From assembly GCA_001466705.2 (NCBI GenBank), contig LATX02000182.1, positions 682,001 to 746,000 of the forward strand: a stretch of DNA of 64,000 nucleotides, written 5' to 3'. Positions within the stretch are counted from its first letter, which is position 1. Every line of letters starts with the position of its first letter. The notes under the pieces are model-generated. The model was not told the DNA's origin. It saw nothing but the letters and a program-made list of their open reading frames with translations, and did no database searches. Below, piece after piece: positions 24,265-35,649 of this stretch. The translations under genes were made by a program, and so were the position numbers. The DNA is from Moniliophthora roreri (Eukaryota > Basidiomycota > Agaricomycetes > Agaricales > Marasmiaceae).

Positions 24265-26466
24265 ATGAATGGATCTGCGGTGTTGAATCCGGCATCAGCT
24301 CTTACTACACCGCTTGCAAAGGCTCAGCAAACTCACAATGGTCTTAGCGTGGAGGAGAGTAGAGACAAGCGATTGCAACGTCAACAAGCTCGTATCAGGG
24401 ATAGAGGGGGGTGAGCACAACCGTTTTCGCGTAATTGAGGCATGCATAAGTGAACTCTGTTATAGAATCTACAAACCTCAACCAAGGAATACCTTGTTGA
24501 ATATACTGCTCAAGGGTGGAAGAGAAACTCGAAGTCGTTCTCGTTCTCGGAGTAGGTCACGCTCACCCGTCAAGCGAAACCAGGAGAGCAATCAGGATCT
24601 TTTCGTGTCGGACGCGAAATCAAACGCAAAGAGGAGGAGATCAGTGAAAGGCTCAGGTCAGGACGAAGTTACTGATGCAGGTATGACTTGAACGCCGCTG
24701 TACAAGTCCATTTGGCTGACTTTATTGAACAGGCCCTTCGGGCACGCGCGCCACCTCTAGTAAGAGAAAGCCTGCAGCTACAACTAGAAAACGGACAGGC
24801 GGAAAGAAGAAGGATAGCACAGGTTCGCCATATAGTGCCATGACTGAATGAATGAGGGAAGCTCACAAGTTTTCAAGGTACCGCAACATCTTCGACAAAC
24901 GCTTCAAAAGCCAACGACGAAGGAAAGGCCGGTGAATCGTCATTAGAGGAGCCCAGTAAGTCGCTTTAAACTCGAATATCAAATGAAATGACCTTACATG
25001 ATGCTAGGTAAGCCTGCGAAAACAACTAAGCGACGTACTCGGACTACCAAGAAAGTCATCGAATTGGACATCGAGGAAGAAGTAGAGGAACCAACAAAAG
25101 AGGCATCTGGTCCTAAGGACAAACGGCCCGCAAAGGGGCGGAAACCAGCAGCGAAAAAAGAAACGGCGAGGTCGAAAGGCAGAGGGAAGGCGAAGGTTGC
25201 GACCAAGCAAGCTGATGACGGAGAAAGCGTGGAGAAGGATAAGCCGCCAAATACCTCGACACGAAAAGGGAAAAAGGCGAGTAAGGAAGAAGGTGCGTGA
25301 ATGAGCAAATTCTCAACGATCACTACTCACTTCTCTCGCCAGACGCTGGTGCTCCTCTTACTGTCAAGAGAAAGAACAAATCCGCCAATACTACCAGAAG
25401 GAAAGGGCAGAAGAATCCAAGCACCGCTTCTATTCATGAGCAACGCCGTGCTGATAGATCTCAATTCAAGAACGGCACGCTATCGGACATTGCAGAAGAA
25501 GAAGAGGAGGAGGAGCAAGGAGAAGCAGCGGAGCTTATACCTGGATTGATCTCGAAGGAACCCAGCGACCCACCACCACACTCCGATGTGGTTCAAATGA
25601 GCTCTGATGCTCAGAGTCGATCGAGGACATCAAATGTCCCTCCGGCAAGATCTACAAAAGCCAAGGAAAACCTAACGTCTACTGACGATCACGTTTCTGA
25701 GGGAGCCGAAACCGCCGCTGCGAAGACAGCGCGCCAAGGTACCGGTCGCAAACGAAAGCAAGGTGATCCCAGTGATCAAGCTCCAGCACCGCAGAAGAAG
25801 GCAAAGGTTGCATCTACTGCGAATGCAGACGTAGACGCAGCAGAGCGGTCCAAGGGTTCGACCGCGGCAAAGTCGAAAGGAACCGAGGAGCCTGTTAGAG
25901 ACGCGTCTCACAAGGACAAGGGCACGGAGGAGGGCGAGACAAAGGCCCGGAAGAGGACCGGGACGAAAGGGAAGCCGGAGCCTTCCTTAGCTTCGTCGAC
26001 GAAAAAACGGAGGAGGCACGGAGATGAAGAAGACACCGGCGAACAAATGACCAACGTCAGTATAGTGAAGAATTCGTTGTCAAGAACGAAGGCTACGAAT
26101 CCCAAACAAGCACAGGCCGAGGCTGGCCTTGATGAACCTGTCAAGAAAAAGGCGAAACAGAATCCTGATTCTGGAGGTGCTTCAGATAAGCGGTGAGTCG
26201 TTTAACATATTTAGCATGCTTCTCACACTTTGGGCGCATTGCTTATTCGCTTCTTTGCGATCATCAGGCTGAAAACTGTCTCCAGGAAACAGAAGGAAAA
26301 CTCCAAGACATCGTCAGGTCGGGGAAAGAAATCGACCACGTCTAAAGCTCTGAGACCTGTTTCGAAGCCCAAGGGTCCACCGAAGGAAGTTCTTGAGCAA
26401 ATCAAGAGGTCTCACCACCTACGTATGGAAGACGATGGCCCGGACGAAATAGATTTTCTATCTTGA
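24265..26466 (+). CDS. lysine-rich, low-complexity nuclear protein
   Basis: At least seven exons are joined by short GT..AG introns. The N-terminus is MNGSAVLNPASALTTPLAKA. Exon 2 carries an RS dipeptide run (DNA 24530-24562) followed by SPVKRN. Most of the rest alternates Lys/Arg-rich blocks (KRRTRTTKKV, KKRRRHGDEE, VKKKAKQNPD) with acidic runs (AEEEEEEEQGE). The last 30 residues are less repetitive: GPPKEVLEQIKRSHHL then RMEDDGPDEIDFLS, perhaps an interaction motif. Many basic clusters suggest nuclear localisation and DNA or RNA binding, and the charge pattern suggests disorder. No known domain was recognised. The upstream in-frame codon at 24217 is TTG, so the first real ATG is used. Confidence 0.75.
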
Positions 26467-26600
26467 TACCGTTTTCGTTGGTTACCCCCTTACCACCCGC
26501 GATACCTCACTTCAGCACTGTACATCTATCATTATCTCTTGCATTTGTAGGTCATTAATTCAATCTTTCGTATCTGTACATCATATACGCTCTTATACAT

Positions 26601-28029
26601 CTCATACCGGTTCATTCGACGACCTTTCCCTTGATTTCACGTTCTGTAGGTCGTCTTCTTTTCGGCGCCTCCAAAACGCCCATACAAGTAGTATATCCTT
26701 AGGGCAAGAGTTCAGCTTCGCGGCAAAAGTATCCTTCAGTTGATTACGAACCTTTTGCAAACCGAAGAGAAAAATGTACGATAGCGGTGCTGGCCCGAAA
26801 AAGAGAGGTCAACAATTATATGTGATAATCTCAAGATCGTGGACTCACGCAAAGCATGCAAAACATTTGCGATGGCGCTTTGCCAGGCGCCTGCGAACCG
26901 GAAGGAGTAGAATACCAAGCTGATACTATTGCGAGTGGTTAAGCTGTGTCGTAGAAGTCAAAGGGAAAGGATACATACACGGCGCCAAAAACACTGAACA
27001 GGGTGAATATACCAAGCTTAGCAAGGAGTAGAAACATTTTGCTTCCAAGCGACGGCACAGTGAAACGATACACGTATATGATAGTCCAGATTTCAATAGC
27101 GACTGTCGGTAGCATAATGGTTGCGACAAGAATATCCGAAGCCTGAGTCCTGGAGAAGGCGCGAGCCAAGTTTTAACGATTTCTGAGCACCCTCCGAAAG
27201 GACGCGGAACGCACACTATCGGATTTCTAATCCCGCAGACCATCCAGTTGTCCGCTAATGCAATCTGATTCTTGTGCTGAGCTCCAAACTAGTTCCATTG
27301 CATCGAAATTAGTGAATATGGAACCAAAGAACTGTAAGCCTACGTACAATCAATATTCCGAAGAAGATGATTGTTGGGAGGATATACGGAATACCGAGGA
27401 GCTATACACTGTCTTGAATTGGCTGACTCTCGACTATAGAGTAGCACTCACAGCAATCGTCCTAGTTCTCTGTACCTTGGGATCAATTTCCTTCCCGGCG
27501 TTGCGAACACGCAAGAAAAGCTGGGTTGGGGATGAGAAAGGTACAAAACGAGTTAAACGTCATCTCACCGAAATCGCCACTGCCAATGTCGCTCCTGCTG
27601 TCCTGTTTCGGCATGCTACCATTGAGTTCTAGGTCGGCGGAGGAGCATTGGAGACCACTTACAGCAATGGGAGGGAATAAATGGCGGAGGCTTGAACCAG
27701 ACACACAGTAAAATTTGGCTTAGGTTTGTACAGCTGCCCAGTGGTGAATCTAGTGGATAAGTAGTGCGAGTCAGTGTAAGCCATCCCACATTGCAATTCA
27801 TGGTAACATACAAGCATGAAAACGAAAAACACGCAAATATCCAGCTCAACTTGAGATTCGCCCAAGTGGGATGTCGGTATAGTTTCGACGAGAGAAACAC
27901 GGTAAGAATGACCAGGACCGAACAAACCCACACGAAAGTGTGAACGGCGATGAATGTTGCAATTAGGGCTCCAGAGCCACGGTAAGATGGTGAAGTAGAA
28001 GGGAGCGAACGGACATATTCCTCGCTCAT
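26601..28029 (-). CDS. GPCR-like seven-span membrane protein (copy A)
   Basis: The start reads MSEEYVRSLPSTSPSYRGSG, then ALIATFIAVHTFVWVCSVLV and YRHPTWANLKLSWIFACFSF, two hydrophobic spans. Later exons give CLVQASAIYSLPLL, PYILPTIIFFGILI, LPTVAIEIWTIIYVY and LLLAKLGIFTLFSVFGAV, and near the end APLSYIFLFGLQKVRNQLKD and VWAFWRRRKEDDLQNVKSRE. This fits a mushroom family of seven-span receptor-like proteins with cytosolic basic C-termini. Ligand and signalling are unknown. A clear paralogue, inverted, starts at 53805. Because both copies share coding and splice structure, the splice model can be checked by aligning them. I see no disabling change in this copy. Confidence 0.72.
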
Positions 28030-28545
28030 TATCTAAGACTCAATATGGCCAGATATGAGTAGTCGATATGTGCAAGGAAAAGCGGGGGATAACACATGGG
28101 CGACAAGCGAGGTTTATAGATGAAGCCGGATGTTGAGCACAGGATCGGAGAGACTATTCCCACAACGGACTACCCAAACGTGATGGGAGTTGCGTGATGG
28201 ACAGATTGCGGAGGAGAATAGGGGATGTAGACAACATGTAGAGGTTCAAGTAAATGATTCATGTCTGTTGGAAATGATATAGGCATGAATACACGTATGA
28301 CGGGCTGTGCAGCTCCCGAAGGCTGATCCGGATCTCTGAAAGGAAAGCCCGAGTCAACGAGTACATCAATAAGAGAAGGCCGTTCGGCTCGCTCACCATT
28401 GTATCCAGCCAACTTATAAGTACGCAGATTCAGTAAAAAAAAAAGGATGCGGTAAACTTTAGAAAGGGTGATCAACAAATAGGGCAATAAGGTAAGTACA
28501 GCAACGGGCCCCAAGCAAAGACAGGAAACAGAGCAAAGTATGACG
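28030..28545. other. intergenic region, promoter of GPCR-like copy A
   Basis: This lies between the Set2 stop and the GPCR-like start, both minus strand. The last 35 bp before the ATG (ATCTGGCCATATTGAGTCTT and neighbours, minus strand) match the region upstream of copy B at 53768-53791 with few differences, so the duplication included some 5' flank. A minus-strand open frame at 28170-28556 is hydrophobic at its start but overlaps the Set2 end and is probably not a gene. Confidence 0.5.
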
Positions 28546-31500
28546 CTACGAGCCAATGACTTTCGGAGGTCGCTGTCGAGGATCTGAGACTATATCATGC
28601 TTCCCGTTCGGTACATCAACCTCCATCGAGGGTGGCTTAGGCGCGACCGGTCCCCATCCATCGTCATCACCAATATCCATTGCAACCCCATTTTCGTCGT
28701 CCGAGTCAGTCTGCATGTCCTCATCAACGTCGAGTTCCGCCATTGTAGATGGCAAGTCTGCCGAGTTTGGAGTACCATCCGAGTTGGAAGGCGCACCCGG
28801 GGTGATGGATGGTCGAGGTCTATGCTGGCCGGATTTCCCTATCTTGCGGAGAATCTTGGTGGTAATGTATTCCTTAGCGTACTTCTTGATCTTTGTAATC
28901 TTCTCTTCAGAGAGGGAATCCAGTTTGCCCTCCTTATAAGCAGATGTCTTCTTCTCTCGTTCAGCAATCTTTTCCGTCAGCTGTCGAAGAGCGGGTTGTC
29001 AGCGCAAAACTCGAGAAGGCAGCGTTCGCAGCGTACCTCTTTTGCATACTTCTTGAACATCTCATGCTCGAGCGACTTTGCATACTTGGACATGCATTTG
29101 ACGACAATAGCGCCAACGAGCTTCTGCAACCTCTTTTCCTTGTTCGCCTCCCTCTCTGCGCTACTCTGAGAGCTCTTCTTCCGATCCTTATCCTTATCTT
29201 TATCCTTACTTTTTTTCTGCCTCTCAGCTTCAACTTTAGCCTCTTCCGCAGCAAGTCTAGCACGTTCTGCCGCTACCGCCTCTGCAGCAGCTTGTTCCTC
29301 TGCTACTTGCGCGATGATACTATTCACAGCCTCATTATTCTTCTTCTGCTTCTCCAGCCGTTCCTCGATCCACGATGGGGCACCTTCCATCGGCGGAGTT
29401 TCCTCTGGTGGCGGGGTTGCAGGGCGAGGGTACCACCCCATTGAACGTTTCTTTCGCTGCTGCTTGACGACAATCTTGTTTCCGTCGTCATCTGCGTCAA
29501 TGAAGCGAGAGCGTTTGGGTTGTGCATAGATATCTATTACATCTTTGGGAGGTTCGGGTTCCTCCTGTAAACATAAAAGTGAAACCAGTATATCCAAACA
29601 AGGCGGATCATGACTTACGGGTGCGATTCGCTTGGGTATTCGATAGGACATTTCAAGCGTGTTCCAGTAGTCCTTGAGCTGAAGCGCGAATTAGTGACCA
29701 TATTGGGTAACACTAGCGACACAAACCTTGGTGGCGCAGTTCTTCACCGTTTCATCAGCAGATTCGGTGAATTTCTCGACGGGTGCCATGATCTGCGAAT
29801 CCTCGACTTTGTTGCGGGCGACCAACGGCCAAGATATCATGGATTGCAAGGCCTATATGCATGAACAGGTCGGAAGAGTGTCGTCGGGAATAAAGGCGTA
29901 CGCACCAAGGCAATGACGTCTAAATCCTCTGCGTAATCCTCTAAGATGTTCTTCATGATACTAAACCCACGCAAACGCATGATTTGTCGTAATGAAGCAC
30001 CGTCCTCGGTGATCTGCGTATGAATTTCTTCAGTGGGGTCCGGTTCAAGAGATGAAGAAAGTCCCACCTTTATACGCGTAAGAAGTTTGGAAAGTACCTT
30101 CTTGCTCTGGACTTGTCGCAAGGCTTGCACCACCTTGGGTACCTCCTTTTCTACGATGGGCTTCATCTGAGGCTGAACGAAGAAGTTTAAGGATCACACG
30201 TTTGCACAGAAAAATGTTGCCGACGCACCATGAAGTCCGGATCGTCAATCTTCTTGCCCTTCTTCTTCTTATTTCCCTTCAGCGCCGCGACATCGGCGTC
30301 GTCTGTAATACCAAGAGCTACGGGGGCAATGAGCAAATGAAATTGTCAATATGATGTTGAAACATACCATCCAGGTATAAGTCATCCATCGTAGACACGT
30401 CTGTTTGTGTCTTTCCACCAATGAAGCCAACACAATTAGGCTCCCCACAGTAACATGTTTGTGCTTGATGCCTGTCGCGAAGTGGTGAGCTTCATGCTGG
30501 CAAGCCATTCCAAAAAGTCCCAGCGCACCCATAACGATCGACATTGTAGTTGAACGTCAACTCTTCATGCTTCTTGATATTCCGTTTGGCAAATATACCC
30601 ATTCGGACCGTGGTACCGACTGTCCACTTTGCGACATAGCAGTTGGGATTACAACTATGGTTGGCAAAACGACCTATTCCACCGTTCTTGGTCGCGTCGA
30701 TGAATTCGTCTTTCTGGAGCATCATGAAGTAAAAGTGTTGAATGCCTTCATTGGCGTACTCCCGCATCCGCTTCTTGAATGATTGGTTGTTCACGACGTC
30801 ACCGACATATTCGTAGATGAAGGTGTCTCTGTGGATGAAATGAGTCACTAGGCGAGAGAAAAGACTGGGGGTCACGCACTTTTGAATATCCCCTTCAATC
30901 CTGAGACCATACCCCTTCATCTCTGTCTTTACAATCTCTATCGACACATACTCCTTTTTTTGGAAGCTATAAAGCAAGTTTTGAGTGAAACGAGTCGGAT
31001 TTGGAGAGGAGCTAGTGATATACCGTTGATTTTGACAATAGTCGCCGCAACGACAGTCACCTGGCAGACATTCGACCTGAGTCAGTCGATTTATACAGTC
31101 TGAAGAGTGCCCGCAAGCAACTTCAGGATGATCGGAATCTGTATGAGTAGGAAAGGTAGTGAGACCGGGATATTCGACCAAGAACAGGAGAAGGCAACGC
31201 TATAGCTACGAAAACCGAACCGACGACAAAAACAGGCTGAAAAACACCTCTACGTCGTAAAAGATGATACCAACCTGGATCAAAGAGGCATTCACAGGTC
31301 ATGCTCTCTAAGAGCTCTCTAGAGCGACCTAACGACTTATACTGATACCAATTATCAGGCATTTCTGTAAACGAAGCTAGAGCCTCTTCCCGAGCTACAG
31401 GAAGGTGTCCTATGAGCTGAGGAGCAGAAGCTGCTGCCTTTCGTGATGATGATGATCCTGCTGCTGTCGTGGCCGGCGGTGAAGGCCCTTTCGACGACGA

Positions 31501-31851
31501 GCCGCTCGCTGGGGTCGTGTCGTCCAACATGGGTGACCCATAGTCCTCCTCCTTCACGGGCGGTTTCACATCTGGGATTGACGGGGAGTGTGAGCGTGAT
31601 GCCGAGGGTGATTCTTGCTTGACAGACATGGGCTTTGCTGTGCTTGGTGGCAAGCAGAGGTCAAGTGGAAGATCAGGTTCGGGTTTGAGGTCGGATTTTG
31701 TGACTGATGACTGGTCCGCCTGTGAACATCGACTCGAGAGTGGTGTAAGCGGTGGACTTTTACTCTTCTTCATAGTCCCTGTCGTCGCCGTCGCCGCCGT
31801 TGTCTGGGTCGTCAAGGATGAAGAATAATTTTCCACATATGTCTGGGACAT
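28546..31851 (-). CDS. SET2: histone H3 lysine-36 methyltransferase Set2
   Basis: A disordered Ser/Pro-rich N-terminus of about 190 residues is followed by: AWS domain ([31 protein letters not shown]); SET domain ([68 protein letters not shown]); and post-SET ([14 protein letters not shown]). A helical region follows ([20 protein letters not shown] to [15 protein letters not shown]), then an Ala/Glu coiled coil. Near the end is the SRI domain that binds phosphorylated RNA polymerase II ([34 protein letters not shown]). All catalytic SAM-binding and zinc motifs are visible. It methylates H3K36 during transcription elongation. I saw no WW motif between post-SET and SRI, unlike budding-yeast Set2. 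Many introns; the SRI and post-SET domains are each split by one. Confidence 0.95.
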
Positions 31852-32101
31852 GACCGTTTATCAAGAGCTCTTGCACAGCTCCCCAATAATAGCTCCGTCA
31901 ATAACTCGGGTCGACGTCGAAAGGCTCTATGAAAACGGGGAAGAAAATATAAGTTAAAATATGCCTATAAAGATGTGGAGTTTAAGTCCTTTAGTAGTAC
32001 ATTTGTGTGTGTGGGTACAAGAGGAGACAGGTGAGGAACGGCCATAGCAATTTTCTGCCCGGGTGCAGCGCTTGATTTCATACCACCACCTCGTCGCGAC
32101 A
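31852..32101. promoter_or_regulatory. bidirectional promoter between SET2 and RPA49
   Basis: Only 250 bp separate the two divergent ATGs, so the two promoters must overlap or be shared. The sequence includes a purine-rich tract (GGGGAAGAAAATATAAG, 31938-31954) and a GT repeat near 32003-32015. No classical TATA box is well placed on either side. Confidence 0.55.
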
Positions 32102-33791
32102 ATGACCTTGGTAGCGAGCATGGCTCTTTCAAAGAAGAGAAAGCGCGACGATTCTCCAGAAAGGAATGGTTTATCGTTCAAGTTGGCTGATTCCTCAAAA
32201 TCTGGGGCTTTGGGACCTCTTCTCGGTGAGTACATCTGTGACATACAGATCGACTAAAATTAATCATCGGGTCTACTCTTTCAGTGAGCTTTCCTGCCAT
32301 TCAAGCACCAGAGTCTACAATATTCAAATGCTACGCTCCCGATGGTCAAGTGAAGGAAGGGAGAATGGACGTGGTGGGAGAAACACCAGATATCGAATTC
32401 GCGTCGCATTTTGTAGAATCTCAGCGTGCTGCCAACTCGGGTTGTCGGTGAGTACATGCATTTTACACCGTATGAGCCATTCATTTGAATATTATTTTTT
32501 CAGATACATGTTAGCCGTGCACAACCGTCGAACATCATCTTTGACTGTACTTCCTACACCAAAAATACCTCATATTCTCACGCGGAGTGTGAAGGCTCTT
32601 AAAACCGATCCAGGCGAGTCTGCACCATCTGCATTAGCTTATCGAGAGGCAAGAACTGCGCTTGGAGAGACCTTTGGAACCAAAAAGGCAAGGGCGGCCA
32701 TTAGAGCAGAGGAACGAAACCGTGTCGATGTCAACGCAATGCAAGGAGTCATGCAGCATGTAATGGATGGTATTGAGAAGGGTGCTGAGAACCTGATGAC
32801 CACTGGTGCGTCATCCAAACCATCCGCTGCGTTGGAGTTGATTATTGACTGTGTGTTTGCGCAGAGGAAGCAAAGGAGACCGAAGATAGCAATCGTCTCA
32901 TACCAAAATTCAATGCTACGACTTCAGATCCTGCAGAAGTCTATCCTCTCCATAATATCATACCTGAAGCCGAGTGGAAGATCATCAATACCTCAGAGTT
33001 TGATACTACAAAATTGGCCGGAGATATGACTGGTTTGCTCCCAACGGCACGGCCAGAATGGATCCAGAACCACCTGAAGTCATTGGAGAACGTCAGTAGT
33101 CCAAAGGCAGCAAGGAAAACATGGTAAGGCAATATCTACTTTGCCAGCACCCAGATCTGACCCTCGTTCAGGAAACTAGTCTACTATGTCTCTGCACTAT
33201 TCCAGCTACGTTGGATAACAGGTCGGAAGGGTCTATCGAAAGACATCATTCATCGGAAGATGAAGGGTGTTCCTACAATAATCGTGGATGGTTTATTGTC
33301 GAGATTCACCGAAACATCCCGAGATAATTCTGCATTGTATGTCTTCAACGGCATCTCTGTAATACGAGACTTAACTCTTTGCTCAGACACTCATTAACTT
33401 CAGGGATGGAGACCAAACTACTAGCATACTTACTTGCTTTGTGTTTGAGGGTTGACGGCTATGCCTCCAACCCTGAAGTCATCGCAAGGGATCTCAGTCT
33501 TCCCGCTGCAAGGCATGTATACTGTATTGTAATAGGGTCACATTAACACCGCTTACACTGCCTGCAGAGTCAACGAGCTGTTCAGGAACTTGGGTGGGTA
33601 CAAAGGTTGAGCTTGTCGTTGCCTGTGAATTAATGGCCCATTTCTATGCAGGCTGTAAAATAAAGAAAATGACTGAGGGTCAATTAGCCAAGGCTGGTTT
33701 ATCAAAGTCCTTGGGGAACACAAAGATGGCGGTTCTGACGGCACCGGTGGAATTTCCAAAGGTTTCTCGAGGCAAGAAAGCGAGAAGATAG
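32102..33791 (+). CDS. RPA49: DNA-directed RNA polymerase I subunit A49
   Basis: The spliced protein starts MTLVASMALSKKRKRDDSPE; a second in-frame ATG six codons later is also possible. It continues PAIQAPESTIFKCYAPDG, AVHNRRTSSLTVLPTPKIPH, YREARTALGETFGTKKARAA, PLHNIIPEAEWKIINTSEF and the tandem winged-helix part (LAYLLALCLRVDGYASNPEV, ARDLSLPAARVNELFRNLGC), ending in a basic tail SRGKKARR. The order and motifs match the A49/PAF53 family. A49 forms a heterodimer with A34.5 on polymerase I and promotes initiation and elongation of rRNA genes in the nucleolus. About seven short introns are present; the first donor is GTGAGT at 32226. It sits close to Utp10 only in function (both ribosome biogenesis), not in position. 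Confidence 0.93.
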
Positions 33792-34393
33792 CCTTTCTGC
33801 TGTATCATCTCCTGTTTCACGAGCCGGGTACCTCATTATTTGACTTATCGGCGTGTTGTCGTTGATCATCCTTGGTTTTTGATGATAGACGAAAAACGGA
33901 GTTGGGTGCTGGGCCGCTGGAGATGGATGCTGGCCCACAGGGGTTGCAGTTAGCGACGGCTTGCTCATTCAGTACAATAGACATCGCATCATCATGCGAG
34001 GAACTACTCGTTGTCAACACTCAAAATGAATAGTTAGCGCTCACATACAACTGAAAATTGCCGTCACCCCGATCGAGAATTTGGGTTAAACTTCCTCCAC
34101 CACAGTGACTATGCTTCGAAGCCCGTAGCCTGTCAGAAGTGGTCTCTTATACATATTCCTCAGGCATAGGTGGGAGGAACCGTAGTGCGATCGGATCTCG
34201 GGGCAGCCCCGCTCCGCAGTCCGTCGCGTGGTATATTGGTCAAAACAGTTCACCACTCGTTCAAATTTACTGTGCCGCGTCTCCGCAGCATCATGATAAA
34301 AAGTGCAACATCGACAGCAGCTAATAACGAACGATAACCTTACCCTCACCTCAATAGGCCATATACAGCAGACGCTGTCCTAGTTCCATCCTC
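33792..34393. other. intergenic region, no gene seen
   Basis: This holds the 3' flank of RPA49 and the upstream part of the next gene. A minus-strand frame (33817-34020) has an ATG only inside and no domain. The 80 bp before the next ATG (CCTTACCCTCACCTCAATAG) are pyrimidine-rich, as in fungal promoters. Confidence 0.4.
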
Positions 34394-34957
34394 ATGAGCT
34401 TCGACCTTTACAACTATCCAGAGGCTTCTACATCTCTTAAGGCGGCCTCCTCTGCATCCACATCCTCACTTGTCCTGATGGATCCCTACACATCATCCCC
34501 TCGCCAATCACCTTTCATCGAAACCCCTACACAACGTCGTTCACGGTATAGATTCCTGGAACAGGAGAAGGAGAAGGACACGTCTCGTATAGCGAGCTGG
34601 GTACAGAGCCAAGTCGAAAACAGTGCCCTCATGATCTCCCTGGCCCAAATGGCTGCGGCTGGCCACGGTCGTGATCGGTCGAGCAGGAGACATAGAAGAC
34701 CCGAGCCTCAACCACGTATCGCGGAATGTCACTTTACTTCGCAGTACTGCGGTTCGGAGTATGAGCTGGAGGATACATTTTACTCCCCAATACCCCTTTC
34801 GCAGCCGAAAGCTCGCAGTCGATATCATAATCCTTCACTCACACCACATTTCTCTTCCTCCTACTCGACCCCTGTTGTGTCATTAAAATCCTCGCGGCGG
34901 CGGCGATCGCGCTGGACGAACCCGAATCTCGCTACCATACCCGAGCTCGAAGAGTAA
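34394..34957 (+). CDS. hypothetical single-exon protein, 187 residues
   Basis: The ORF begins MSFDLYNYPEASTSLKAASS and ends PNLATIPELEE. It is Ser-, Arg- and Pro-rich and mostly disordered. One stretch, RYRFLEQEKEKDTSRIASWV, then QSQVENSALMISLAQMAA, could form an amphipathic helix. No signal peptide or membrane segment. No family was recognised. It is unusual for the window in having no intron. The Kozak-like context (ATCCTCATGAGC) and a codon use similar to neighbouring genes support it. Confidence 0.6.
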   Translation: MSFDLYNYPEASTSLKAASSASTSSLVLMDPYTSSPRQSPFIETPTQRRSRYRFLEQEKEKDTSRIASWVQSQVENSALMISLAQMAAAGHGRDRSSRRHRRPEPQPRIAECHFTSQYCGSEYELEDTFYSPIPLSQPKARSRYHNPSLTPHFSSSYSTPVVSLKSSRRRRSRWTNPNLATIPELEE

Positions 34958-35649
34958 ATGGGCAGTCTCCCGAGAGGAGTACATATCATTTTGCATCATC
35001 ATTCCTGAATCCGCAGTATTGCATACCAAGAAATGGTCACGTACGCGGTGCCTATACATATTCGCATTCGGGGAATTCGGAGTTTTCTATTCCGACGCAT
35101 CGTTTCGCATTTCTGCTGTGTGTTATCCCAGGGTTCAGACTTGGATATCGCTGTATGCAGGGAGAAAAGCTTTCTCATGACGAATTCGTCATTCACGGAC
35201 TCTAGTACTCACAACTCATACTCATTCGCGTTCGCACTCTCATTCGCATTCTCATTCGCATTGGCATATGTATGTTAGTTTCAACCTTTCAGTGTTTTAA
35301 TTATGTGCTTGGGTAATCAAGGTCATCTTGCATTCTGAAAGTAATTGATTAAGCACTCGATTTCGTTTTCTCCGGCGGCGTACCCCAAGACTTGGCTCGT
35401 AAGTAAAACAAAGTAGACATGAATCATTATTCCACGTGACCTCAGGGTACTAGGGTATGTACAGCTACTCTAGCGGATATCAGCATAACGAACGGACGGC
35501 ATATTATAGTAATGCCTTCATGATCATAAAAAGCAACCGAGAACTCCTTTAAAAAAAAATAACGAAATTTCCCAACTAGTGAACTATGGACCAGAAACTA
35601 CATCTCGGTTTAAGGATTACTCCGGATCACCTGAAGAGGTTGACAATGC
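34958..35649. other. intergenic region with short tandem repeat
   Basis: No gene was recognised. It includes the CTCATTCGCATT repeat noted separately, and an A run at 35552-35561. The rest looks like ordinary 3' flanks of two convergent genes. Confidence 0.4.
35217..35263. repeat. short tandem repeat of CTCATTCGCATT-type units
   Basis: The units CTCATACTCATTCGCGTTCG, CACTCTCATTCGCATT and CTCATTCGCATT follow one another with small variations. This looks like an imperfect minisatellite of about 12 bp period. No function is suggested. Confidence 0.6.

Noticed and set aside
27195..27245. Minus-strand GGATTAGAAATCC stretch resembling a tRNA-Ser anticodon arm
   Set aside because: The stem does not pair properly, there is no T-arm consensus, and the same stretch aligns with coding sequence in GPCR-like copy B.
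28170..28556. 128-residue minus-strand ORF with hydrophobic start
   Set aside because: It overlaps the end of SET2 in another frame, lies in the promoter of the GPCR-like gene, and has no domain.
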